Source of the DNA: Phoronis australis
Lineage: Eukaryota > Phoronida > Phoronidae
NCBI GenBank assembly: GCA_002633005.1
Contig: NMRA01000073.1
Span: forward strand, 655,791 to 715,790
DNA: 60,000 nucleotides
Reading direction: 5' to 3'
The notes beneath the pieces are model-generated. The model was not told where the DNA came from and made no database searches. It was given only the letters and a program-made list of their open reading frames with translations. Of the stretch, positions 12,577 through 23,300 are shown one piece after another. The translations under genes and the position numbers were made by a program. Each line of letters opens with the position of its first letter. Positions within the stretch are counted from its first letter, which is position 1.

Positions 12577-14200
12577 TTATGTGACGTGGTACAATGTAGC
12601 AATCTGACATTTTGACCTTGTAGGAGCTGGCACGAAGTTGCCAACGAATTTCTTAACGAAACACCACTCCCCATCTACAGACACAACCAAATATCGACAA
12701 TGGGATTCGGTCTTGTCATAATCACTAGTGTAAATAGACAAGATCAACTGGGTGAATGGTCGGAAGCCTGTGACTTGAAAACACAGGGGAATTGCGACTC
12801 TTAGATTTTTCGCTGAAAGCATGGTTGTCAAGGCGGAACAAATGTTACTGCAAAATATAATCTTGGTCGATCAGTAGTATCTGCCCCCCACCGAGAACTG
12901 GGAGTGCTGAGACCATAGTTCTCGAGCCGACAGGCCTTGAGATCTGATGCGTGTGCTTAAGCAGGCAACACACACACAGCGAGAGTGACTGTAGACAAGG
13001 GACCACCGGTAGGGTCTTGGCGAAGGATCTCATATTCAAGCTCAGCGACCGCCTTTTCTGCGATCGGGTTCTTTTTTGTGTTCTTGAGCACGGCCGATCT
13101 CTACTGTGATACATGACTTGTCAGAGAAGCATCATTGGCTGGGAACTGGAAGCCGGGGGCTGGGTCTAAACATACAACAGCACCATCCATTGGGTGAAGA
13201 CCAACAAGTAAGCTGAGTAAACCATCACGCAAGGTGTCTCTTCTTTCATTGGCGACGAAACAGGCAACCGTAAATGNTGGCGAAGGATCTCATATTCAAG
13301 CTCAGCGACCGCCTTTTCTGCGATCGGGTTCTTTTTTGTGTTCTTGAGCACGGCCGATCTCTACTGTGATACCATGACTTGTCAGAGAAGCATCATTGGC
13401 TAGGAACTGGAAGCCGGGGGCTGGGTCTAAACATACAACAGCACCATCCATTGGGTGAAGACCAACAAGTAAGCTGAGTAGACCATCACGCAAGGTGTCT
13501 CTTCTTTCATTGGCGACGAAACAGGCAACCGTAAATGACGTGACACACTCTCGTACAATCAGTATGAGTTGGCGAGAAAGTTTAAGTACGTCAGCTGCGA
13601 AGGTCTGGTCAAGAACGTATGGGGATTCCCAGTTGTTTGGACCTGAGAAGGCATATGAATCTTGGCAAGGGACGCGCACGTGTGACTGGATTTTCTAACC
13701 TTGTTGATGGCAGTTGAGAGATCAAGGATGTGGAACTGATGGCTGACCACGAGCTTGGGCTGGTTCGAGTGGGGGGATCAAGTTTTAAATGTAGAGCTGT
13801 GAGAAGACCGTCAACAGCAGTGCGTGGGATGATGATCAACTCCACTGGAGGGTCAAAGGGACGAGTTGATTTTACGACTAGTAGACCATCACGGACAATC
13901 GTGGCAAAGCCCATCGTTTGGTGTCTTTGATGCAAGTGTCTTTCTTGGATGGTCAAGGGCCCTGAGAAAGGTGAGCATGACTGAACCCGGCCGAGGTCAG
14001 GACAATCTTGTGGAACGAGCCAAGCAACACGATTTCTGAATGGCGGTAGGGGTACAGAGATACCATCTGAGCTTGATGAAGTAGTGCGAACCACGGCTGT
14101 TTCTGCATCTAACAAAAAGTGAAAAATTCGACAGTTTGGTTCTTTGCGACTACAGAAATCTGATGGGAGGTTGGCAACTCCTGCAATGTGACGCAAGTAG
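12577..14200 (-). pseudogene. RNase H end and integrase remnant of the LTR element
   Basis: MRHIAGVANLPSDFCSRKEP (14,196 downwards) is the RNase H tail leading to integrase. VECLs for DNA binding follow as RDGLLVVKSTRP and LIIIPRTAVDGLLTALHLKL. The core lies at 13,679-13,302 and the C-terminal part at 12,831-12,577 (RYLVVSVDGEWCFVKKFVG). Frames change several times. The 13,018-13,537 part is doubled around an N and should be read once. Confidence 0.75.
13018..13537. repeat. Direct repeat of ~260 bp joined by a single N (likely assembly overlap)
   Basis: Copy 1 is 13,018-13,276 and copy 2 is 13,278-13,537, with N at 13,277 exactly between them. They differ by a few substitutions (gctggg versus gctagg; gagtaa versus gagtag) and a one-base indel. 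The repeat lies inside the integrase remnant and makes that segment appear twice. Confidence 0.9.
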
Positions 14201-14819
14201 ACCTGATAGCGGCTGACTATCGACAGAAACGAGATAATATACCATAACGCTCAATCGTCGTGAGAGACCGTCCGGAGTTGGTACATGGTGCAACTCTCCC
14301 GACTGTCTGGGGTCAACAGAAAACCACAGTTCATCTGTGAGTCTACACCAATGGTGGCAAACGATAAGTTCTACTTGACGTCAGCTGCAGATATGCTTAT
14401 CTCTTTTATGGCACCCAATGTGTGATTTGGCAAAGCGTTTTCAAAATAATGTGCATAAATCAGTGGAGTGTGAGACCCCTGAGGTCCCTGTCAAGTCCTC
14501 ACGACAATTCTACGTTATGCGTGTGCTTGCTGAGAACTCGGCTCGCTTGGACACAGGGTTGGCTATCAAGACGCGGCACGCTGGATGTTTAAACTGGATG
14601 ATGAATGGGCTGTAATGTTTGACGGCAGCGCCAATAAACAGGGCCTTAATTTCGCTAGAAAGTCAGTTGACTTGGCACTGAAAACGCCAGCCAAGTGTTG
14701 TTTACAATGGCGTGTGATGTAGAGTGTTGCAGCGACTGTGGGCATGTTATGGACTTGTGGGACAACAAGGTATTTTGGGCATCACTAAACAGTGCATGTA
14801 AGTCTTCGGTCCAATTGAT

Positions 14820-15210
14820 TTTATCGGAGGATTGCAAGCCACTGATGGCGATGTCTAGCAGCTCCAGGTTGGAGGAGGAGTGGCGAACTTCGCGACTCAA
14901 TACCTTGTTTGCGTTTGAAGGAATGCATTTGGCGAAGAGTTTCGGGAGCGGGACAAAAAGCCAGTGTGGTTATTCTGTGGGGACTCGCTGAAAGTTGTCT
15001 TTGGTTCCAAATCCAACCCAGTATTGCGGTAGACTTCGGGCAGATAACTGTCTTCGAGGCAGACACGCGTAGATCACAGCTGTCGAGTGCAGCCAAAACT
15101 CGTCTCCAGTTAGTGAAGGGTTCCTCAGGAGAGTCACACCACAGAACAAGTCGTCAGGTAGCTTGGCTACAAAGCCTTCCATAATGAAATCTCCGAGTAC
15201 ACGACACATG
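14820..15210 (-). pseudogene. Reverse transcriptase remnant of the LTR element
   Basis: Two overlapping minus-strand frames are needed: VLGDFIMEGFVAKLPDDLF in one, then KTVICPKSTAILGWIWNQ and SPHRITTLAF in another. A frameshift therefore lies near 15,090-15,100. The Asp-Asp pair is present, but the residue before it is Pro where small residues are usual in this motif. Nonfunctional. Confidence 0.8.
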
Positions 15211-15599
15211 AGCTATTCTGAGGCGTTTTCTAAGCCAGGCATTCCCATGGCACATCTCGTGTAAACACGCAAACCATTGTAGGGAGTGTCAGGGACTACG
15301 CGAACAGCAGCTGACCAGCAGGATGGGGAAGGATTGTTGACCGCGGCAACAGGTGGTGTTATATCTGATGGTGGGCCATCAACTAGTGCTGACGGGTCAG
15401 TGGCAGTCAAGCGCGCTTGGCATAGCTGCTCATGCCGACGAACAGGTAAAGGGTAGATCATCATCGTACTTCAAGCGCAACATTTGGCCAACTGAGTCAG
15501 TAATATGTGGTCTAGGCCAGTGGTCGTTAGCTGTTAAATAACGGTTGCAGGGGGAGTCAGTACGGTATTCTACAGCAAGGGAGCAGTGTCAGGAGGGAT

Positions 15600-15880
15600 A
15601 TCAGCAGGCACTTTTAATGCAATGAAGTGCCCGAGCCACAGAGTGACAGCTGTGGAGTTCCGGAGGGTGCGGGTGCCAATGAGCCGAAAAACCGATTTGT
15701 CGACTAGACGAGGTTCGGAATGGATGAACTCGCGGTCTTGTATGGCTATGATGTGCTTCACTTGGTCTTACAGCAATGTTGTTCAGTGTCATAAGGGGTA
15801 TCCCGGTAAGGATATCAGCATCAACGGTGTCAACGACAAGAGCATCTAACTGGAGTCGCATGTCGCCTGCAACCAACGGA
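15600..15880 (-). pseudogene. Protease-like segment of the LTR element
   Basis: Minus-strand text LQLDALVVDTVDADILTGIP followed by LMTLNNIAVRP has the alternating hydrophobic pattern of the second half of a retropepsin. It sits just before the RT, where a Gypsy-type polyprotein carries it. The catalytic DTG/DSG is not visible, so this is a position-supported guess. Confidence 0.4.
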
Positions 15881-16269
15881 AAGTGAGTTTCACCAATTGA
15901 AGCGAGGGGGTGACAGTGTCATCGGCTTGGAAGCAGTGTTGGGAAGTCTTGGTTATGGGTGCATCAATACGCTTGGCGACAGAAGACTTGATCAGTTAAT
16001 CTCTCCACCCTAGTCGACGGTAACAGACAAAGGGTGATGGCGATAAAAGGCGGAAATGACTGGAGATAATCCTGTGCTGACGCTGCGGATACTGGGGTGC
16101 ACAGGCAGTCGGTTGGTGGTCGAACGACTTATCGTCTGAGACATGGGCGTCTCATGATCCGTGAACGTAGTTCAATAAAGTTTGGAGAAGTCACGTAAAT
16201 GCGGTCTTCTGGAGGGAAAAAGTCGCACTTGCTCAAAAAATGATCCGCAAAAAGGCCGGTAATGTGAGA

Positions 16270-16860
16270 GTATATAGGCCCTATTTGTACCTCAAGCAAT
16301 ATGCAGTTGCTAGAGACCAGTCTAATAGTGTGCGATTTTATACACACAGCATGGTCTCAAGGAATACCAAATTGTCAATTCGCTACAATTCCAGAAATCA
16401 CTTCGCATCTGGATAAGGAACAAACTGAGCAAAGTTTATAGAGGTAAATGGTCTAAATCAAAACTTATTACCTCCTGGACAGAATATGGGTTTACAACCC
16501 AGGCATAAAGATATGTTAACAAAACCAGCCAAACTGCAACAGGGGCTCAAATTTCAGTAATATATACCCACTTACAAACAAAAATCTATAATGGTAAATA
16601 AAATGCGGAAACATAAATTCAGATCAATTACGCATCTTCAAGGAAAAAGAACAGTACAGTGGTCAGAAATCATCTAAATGTGATGGCCACACTGAGAAAT
16701 CCTGTCAGACCAAAAAATCCAGTGGCTAAACAAAATGAACAATGTACCATTACCATGTGGCCCAGGATCATGATCAGTGCCTAAACAAAAATTCAGTCCA
16801 GGTAAATTTTAGGTTTGTGCTGTTCACACAAGCAGTTCTAGTGCAAACAAACTGAAGCTT
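16270..16860. other. Intergenic, unrecognised AT-rich sequence
   Basis: No open frame of note, no family recognised. Repetitive texture (tggtcaga, aaacaaaa phrases) suggests old repeat material, but I cannot name it. Confidence 0.4.
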
Positions 16861-17814
16861 CAGTGGCGGATCTAGGATATCACAAGGGGGGGGGCCCAAC
16901 ATTTTGTCCGGCTGTAAGCATTTGCGCACACTGAACCACGATTGTAGATGCGCATAGCACCGAATGGGGGGAGGTCGGGAGGGGGGTTCTGTTTTTACCT
17001 CTAAAAATCAAGCATTTTCCTTGATTCATGAAGTATTATTCAAGAAAAAAAAAAACGGAGAACGTGTCAAACAGGAAAACTGAACGTACCAAAGACTTGA
17101 ACTCACGACCCCGCGGTTAGAGAGCGCGTGCGTTACCACTACACCACCACGATATAACTAGTAAACTAATGCTAAAAGACCTACTTGTTTATGGTCCACA
17201 GCGTTTGCGCGCGAAACCTACTTCTTTTCGTAATGCTTATTACACGTTTTATATTTTGTGCCATGAATTCTTAACAAATTTGTCGTATTTAAAATAGTCT
17301 TCAAATGCCCAAAAGACCAAATCCGTTTTTCGAGTTGGCAATAATGACGGGATTGCTTTGGAAATCGTCTAAGTTAAGGTTTGACAAAGAGAGTATTGCG
17401 AGTTTCTGAGTGATTCACTAAGGCTTCGATTGAAATTCACATCTTACCAGCAGCTTCTGTTTTTTCATCGTCACTCAGGTTCCATTCTCTTTAAAAAATG
17501 AAGTAAATTTTCTTCATTGCACAGTGGAGCAGACGACGAAAACGGAGTCGTAGTGCGCAGCGCCACTGCCGGTCGCCTGGGATATCGCGGGAGAGCCTAT
17601 ACTTAGCCATAGTTCCGTTACGAATGCGCAGTGTTCCGAATTTGACACTTGAAATTGGGTTTGAGCCCCCCCCCCCCAACACTAAAACTGCACACATTTA
17701 AATCTTTTTTCATCCGTATAATTTTAATTACCGGGGTTAAATAATAAACTAAACATTTCCCAACGCTCTTGCTGTCAATTTTTTTTGCGGCAGCCCCCCT
17801 AAATCCGCCTATGA
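16861..17814. mobile_element. ~950-bp inverted-repeat element of the GGCGGATC family
   Basis: The left end cagtggcggatctagg (16,861-16,876) is matched by an inverted right end, cctaaatccgcc (about 17,799-17,810). Short G tracts (16,886-16,893) and C tracts (17,666-17,678) lie just inside both ends, as in the shorter family members at 5134 and 54,590. The interior carries a tRNA-like segment at 17,094-17,155. No transposase recognised. Confidence 0.5.
17094..17155 (-). repeat. tRNA-like segment, probable SINE head
   Basis: Read on the minus strand, the segment has a box-A-like TGGTGTAGTGGTAACGC, then CGCGGGGTCGTGAGTTCAAGTC, which resembles the anticodon arm exit and box B (GTTCRANTC). Spacing fits a tRNA. 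Acceptor pairing is not convincing and the sequence sits inside an inverted-repeat element. A tRNA-derived SINE or tRNA pseudogene is more likely than a working tRNA gene. Confidence 0.5.
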
Positions 17815-18011
17815 TAATGGGTCGGGCACGCAACAGACGTACGGGAACACTAGACCCCGTTTTGTGAGCAGCCAGTCTTCGCCAGCTTGCAAACTGGTGC
17901 TCGCAGTTTTATATCCAAAAAATATAAGCAGAGGCCTTCAACGCCCAAGTTACGCAAGACGTACTCGGCTGTGTGACCTCCTCTTTTCAATGTTACGTGT
18001 TTGTTTTTCAG

Positions 18012-18101
18012 GAAGTCAAAGTTAGTGCATCACTTGCTGGACGCTCCCTTGCTGGACAGGCGCTGGAGAGCTATGGCGCTGCCATGTTCAAAGAACTCCA
18101 G
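18012..18101 (+). other. Orphan exon-like segment, 30 codons
   Basis: A polypyrimidine tract and CAG precede 18,012, and CAG|GTAGCG follows 18,101. The 90-nt interval is open in phase 0 and reads EVKVSASLAGRSLAGQALES then YGAAMFKELQ, amphipathic and non-repetitive. Codon use is richer in G+C than the surroundings. I do not recognise the protein. It might be a stray exon of an unplaced gene, an alternative exon phase-compatible with HAL exon 11 (which also ends in phase 0), or chance. Confidence 0.3.
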
Positions 18102-18867
18102 GTAGCGCTGTACTGAATATACAATATGGCTGCCCCCAGTTTCCAAGTGCTTTGCGAGGTCGAATAGCACTATTTACACTTTTAGGGTAAATTTTGAAAC
18201 TTAAGCTGACCATTTGTCTATCTGATCATTTTTGTGACTAATTTAAATGAGCTTCGGGCAAGTGTATTTGGTTGCCCATTCTTTACTAGCAGTAGTAACT
18301 TGCACTTGTTAACTGTCCCGCGGTTTTGGCGCCGGGTGGCCCGGGTAGACAGTGTCTGACACTGACAGTGATCACCGTCTCTAGTAGGCCCAGTATAGGC
18401 GCTGTGGCTTATATAGGAGTTTCGTACACCGCCACCGGACGCTTTTCGGCGAATTTTGCCTCACACTGACTAAAATATCAAATTCACGTTGTTCTAAATA
18501 GTAGAGCCTACCTTTTGACTGAGTTTTGTGCATGTGGAGGCCACACCTTAATTGGGAGGCTGTCGATGTACTAGTAATTCCTTCAAAGTAATCTAATTCG
18601 AAGCATTTTGGTGCTACGCCGTAGCACTACAGAAACGACAAAAACACATACCAAATATGTGTATTTATTTTTTATATTTCTGTTGCAGTTTTTTTTTGTC
18701 AGAGCCTATAATTTTTCTGTCAAAAGGTTTGCATAATTCATAATTAATTAACTAATGACCCTCAATTTTCAGACTGAAATGCCTTGAAAATGCAAAAGTG
18801 TTGTTTTAATGAAAAGACTATGCTCATTTTTGAGATATTGTATCTTTGAAAACTACTTTTCTCCAAC

Positions 18868-19663
18868 GGACAGTGTCGGTGCCCTAAAGTCGCTGATTGT
18901 CATACTACTCATTGTCCGTTAGCAACTGCTCATGTGATGTCATGGCCATATTTCAGCCTTCACAAAATATACGTGTTGTGCCAGTCTTAACCCTTGTTTG
19001 TCTCTGTAAGCAGAGTTTTGAAACGGTCGCTCTATCGCCGGCCATTTTGAATGAGGCCCTAAAGTCATGACCTTTTCATTTAGATGGAAATGCACGAAGT
19101 AAGGCCACACAGGTCAACTACAGTGCTTACAGTTACTCGAGTAGACAACATAAAAACACATTGCATTGTTTATTAATTGAGTTTCAATTGAAATAAATTG
19201 TTATGTGTTTTGCACCCAATTCCGATGTGCACAGATGTTTTCAATGAGGGTGTTTACGTAAAACGTTAGGAACCCAGCTTCAATTATCTCTCTGTTTTCT
19301 ATTGCTTTAGCTTTACAAAACTTGATCGACCCTGGGACATTTTGATTCATTGTTCAAGCTACCCCTGTAACGTGTGTTTGACCAAATCTGAACGATGAAT
19401 ATTTTCGAAAATATATTCTGAAACTGCACAAAAAATGGAATAGTGAAATATGCTGTTTTTAAAAAACATTTGAAAATAAAAAGCCACTCAATCACTGTTT
19501 ATTATCATGTTGTGAATATCAACATGTCCGGGTATTCGTTTGACGCTCGTAAGCAGACGAATGCTGGAAACGTCAACGCTAGATGTCTCGGGACCTCGCA
19601 GAAGAGGAAATAAGATCGTTCATGACTTTAGGGCACTCACGACTTTAGGACCTCCGACAGTGC
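18868..19663. mobile_element. ~800-bp element with CCTAAAGTCG inverted repeats
   Basis: The left end acagtgtcggtgccctaaag (from about 18,870) and the right end cgactttaggacctccgaca (from 19,639) are imperfect inverted repeats of about 22 bp. Additional inner copies of the ccctaaagtc motif occur near 19,055 and 19,625. No transposase-like frame inside. Probably a non-autonomous DNA element. Confidence 0.5.
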
Positions 19664-20379
19664 TATGAAAGTCATGTTATTGCCATTCTTCTACCAGGAT
19701 GACTGTTCGTTTGCTGCAGTTTTGCATGACGTGGTTGGAAGAAGTTTCATCATAACAAGACTTCGTGTTGGCCATATCACTGACATTTGGAAACCCTATC
19801 CAAACAAGTGTTGTGTACGACAACTCTTCATTGCCTGTTTGCAAGTAGCTAACATGGATAGTGTAAATGCCTCTGCTTTGTCAGGCTTCCATGACTCTTC
19901 ATTTTCTTCTTCCTCTTCAACCCTCCCTGCTATTGTTGGCACCCTGTGCTTTTCTTCTTCTTCTACCTTTGTGTGGGTATCAACCGTCGTCCACAGCCAC
20001 CCCTGCTGTAGGTACCTTTTTGTCTCACTGTAATAGTTTTCCAGTTTTTAAAGTTTTGTGTCATTGTACATTGTATTCTGCTTAGCTGTGTTGAAGGTGG
20101 TGTAGTCTGTTTTCGACTCCTGGATATCTGTTTTACACCAGGGTTTCTGTTTTGATGGAACACCCTGAATTTAGCGGCTCATGAATGCTGGTCCCATTAT
20201 CTGACAAACATTAAATACATGTGAAATCTCCCTCATCGGGCCCAATCCCCTCCAATGATTAAAAAATACCCACAATGCAACGTAATCAGGCCTGTACACA
20301 AAAATCTTCAGATTTCCAACTCAATACTCTATGCATTTGTCCTCTGTTACAGACTTCCAATCAGGTCTGTTGATCAGCG
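19664..20379 (+). other. AMDHD1 upstream region / possible 5' UTR
   Basis: A 122-codon open frame (19,665-20,033) has Ser/Phe-rich, low-information composition and no recognised domain, so I do not call it a gene. The AMDHD1 start codon is at 20,380. A TATA box is not evident. Confidence 0.4.
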
Positions 20380-23300
20380 ATGGCAGGCTCAAAATCAAGA
20401 TTGTTAGTCCATGGTGCAAGACAGGTGGTGACTGTTGTGTCTAATGGAGAGAGGGTATTGAAGGGGGCCAATCAGAAGAACATTGCAGTACTCGACCAAG
20501 TGGATGACAACGGCCTTACTGTTGTTGTGGATAGGTAAAACTGCGTTGTGCTTGAAGTTGTATTCTTATGATTTCAAGGTCATGTATGTGTGAAGCTAGT
20601 ATTCACATTGAATTGAGCAATCTTGAGATTGAGCAAAGAAGAGCTTTATAAATTCTCAGACATGGCTTCAAATTCAGGTGATTGCTCTTGTTTTCCAATG
20701 CATGAAGAGCATAATAAAAGCATAACCAGTAGTCTCAAGTTTTTGTGATTGACTGTGTGTGGTACATCTTTGATCCATTATGTTATAAGAAAATATCCCA
20801 ATTTCGCTATCTTCAGAACATCATATCTCAGAAATGGCTAATCGAATTCAGCTGAAACTTTCACATAGTGTGCTTTATGATCAGTCTGTTGTTAAAAAGC
20901 TATTGCCTATTGTTTTTAAAATGTTCCACTTTTGAATGAGGGGCTATCAAAAATAACACTTTTATGGGAAAACTGATAATTTCGAAAACTGTTACTGGCA
21001 GTGTTTTTTGAGTTTTTATTTTTAACATTACTACCAAATGAAATTGGGTCCTGTCATTTTTCCTATGACATTGATTCTGTGTCTTAGGTTTTTCTTGTTC
21101 ACTGTCAACTTTTGACCTAATTTACAACTCTCTCTTGGTTTGATTTGGTTTTACATCATTGTCTTTTACTGTTTCAGCAATGGGAGAATATCTGAAGTAG
21201 GTTATGACCGTGACATCTTACCTAAGTATAATGATGTCAACTCTGCTTTTGAAAAGGTCATTGATGCAAGTGGAAGGTCTGTGATTCCAGGTACAGTTCA
21301 AGTTATGTGGCCAACGTAATGATTGATCTTTGAATGGCCATACACATTCAGTCAAAGAAAAATGGATACCATAATCTACTGACATTATGTGTGATTTGTC
21401 TGACAGTCAAACTGCAAATTTATGGTCTGTTTCATGAAAAGTGTCTTTTGAGTGACTCAGGTCAGAAGTTTGGTCTTGCGTTCTGCACAACTATTTCTGA
21501 AAAATAATGAAATCTCCCTTCAGCAAAAACGCAAAGTCTAAGAATATACGTTCAAATAATTGCCAAATACTTAGATAATTTCTTTAGATTATTCCTAGAT
21601 TGCTATGCACTCATAATTACTTGCTTGGTTAAACTTTTATTTAGTAATAATGAAGTGGGACGGTAATGCCAAATTTCTGTCTTAAGTCCTCACTCATTCT
21701 TTGTGTAACAGGCTACTGGTTTGTAATGTTTTCCACTCCACAGGTCCGTGACAGTGTTTAGACGTGTAGTTGACTCGCTCTACCTATCAAAGTGATGTCA
21801 AAATTGGCCACGTCGGTGTCACATGCTCCTTGTCAGTCATGTTTACGCACACACTTGCACTGGAGCAACTGTTGCATGTTAGCTGCGCCGGGTCAACAGT
21901 CGCTCATGTAAATGTGGCTATACTCATTCTTATCATATAGAAATAACACATCAAGGTAATCACTCGAGAAATCTGTCAAAAATTTCTCTGTTAGATTTTC
22001 TTAAAGAGAACAGTTTAGAAGAAAATGACTTTCTGATTTTTTTCTCAGTCTAGCATAGATTACAATACATCAGTCTGTTCTCTTCGTACACCATGTTCTC
22101 ACCTTTTTTCAATGTTTAGACTGTGGGTTGATACTCTTAGTTTTGTCAGATCAATTCTGTTGTTTCTAAATTTTACCCTGTACAGGCACCCATCAGCATT
22201 GTTGTATTTCTCTAGGTCTGGTCGACGCCCATACCCATCCAGTGTGGGCAGGTGACAGGGTGCACGAGTTTGCTATGAAGGTGAGTGTTCACTGAATGGG
22301 AGTTCGTTGTCTTGACCTGAACTTTTTTATTATGCGCCCACATGTTGCCATCATCTCCGTTCGTCCGGCGTCCGCTGCTCTATCTCCAAAATCCCTTGAC
22401 GTATGTTCATAAAATTTTGCACATGTGTTACTTCCATAGGTGGGACGGCATGAGCGAACTTTCGGACGGATCCGGCAACTGGTGTGCCACCTAGTGGCAA
22501 TTTTATTTTTTTTACGCTTACCTCTGTATCTTCAAAAGTCCTCAACGGATTTTAATGAAACCAAAATTGTAATTGCGGATCACAGGTGCCTCCTAGTGGT
22601 AGTTTTGTTTTGTTTTTCGCCCATAGCTGTTTGTACAAAACCCACTGCAGGATCTTTATTAAATTTTGTAATTGAATTTATATGAAGATAACAGACAACG
22701 ACTTTCAGGCGGATCGAACGGACAACGTGCCCACAAGTGGCAATTTCATTTTGTTGTGTTTTCCTTAACTTCTCTGAAGTTCCTTGACAGATTTTTATGA
22801 AATATGGCATGTTCCCATTTTTGAATGAATTGTACATTTTTGTGCCATCTAGTGGCCATTTTTGTGATACAAATAAATAACCCTAAAAGCACACCATTTG
22901 CGATGCATTCGTGGCTGCATTTCAGGGCTTTTTAGTCTTAAATTGAATTCTGTTAAATCTGGAAAATTGTCTTTTATTGTTAAATTATTAAGTATGTGAT
23001 GCTGTTTTTGTAATTTAACTAATACCTTCAGGTGTTTTACATTTTGAATTAATTGAAATTGCAGTAAAAATGTTGGAATTCCCCCTCACGAGTTTTGTTG
23101 TACATTCAGTGTCTTGGTGCAGCAGCAATGCAACTTTTTCACCTGAATATATTATAACCTTTGCTTGTTAATTTGAAAAATCCCTCTTCACATGTCAGAT
23201 TATATGTTCACATCCAGCCTCTGGACGTGCATTAGTGTTATGTTGGAACACGGTATGCTGTTTAGTGCCGAATTTTGTTTTGTTCTGGCTTTGTATTGTG

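Larger units (their letters stand above)
11956..16269 (-). mobile_element. Degenerate Gypsy-type LTR retrotransposon
   Basis: Minus-strand frames, broken by many stops and shifts, follow the order protease-like (about 15,880-15,600), reverse transcriptase (15,210-14,820), RNase H (14,900-14,500) and integrase with its C-terminal part (14,200-12,580). In the RT the catalytic pair sits in FVAKLPDDLFCG and the later KTVICPKSTAILGWIW block follows. In the integrase core, an Asp in FAADVLKLS, an Asp in LDPAPGF and a Glu in the NPIAEKAVAE block are visible; the zinc-binding His after HLKLD is lost to Pro. A perfect 20-bp direct repeat at 11,956-11,975 and 16,250-16,269 may mark eroded LTR edges. 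The element is plainly inactive. Confidence 0.8.

Noticed and set aside
17094-17155. Functional tRNA gene
   Set aside because: Box A and box B resemble a tRNA, but acceptor pairing is poor and it is embedded in a transposon-like element.
19665-20033. 122-codon open frame just upstream of AMDHD1
   Set aside because: Ser/Phe-rich from pyrimidine-rich DNA, no recognisable domain, and it ends before the AMDHD1 start. Chance open frame or UTR.
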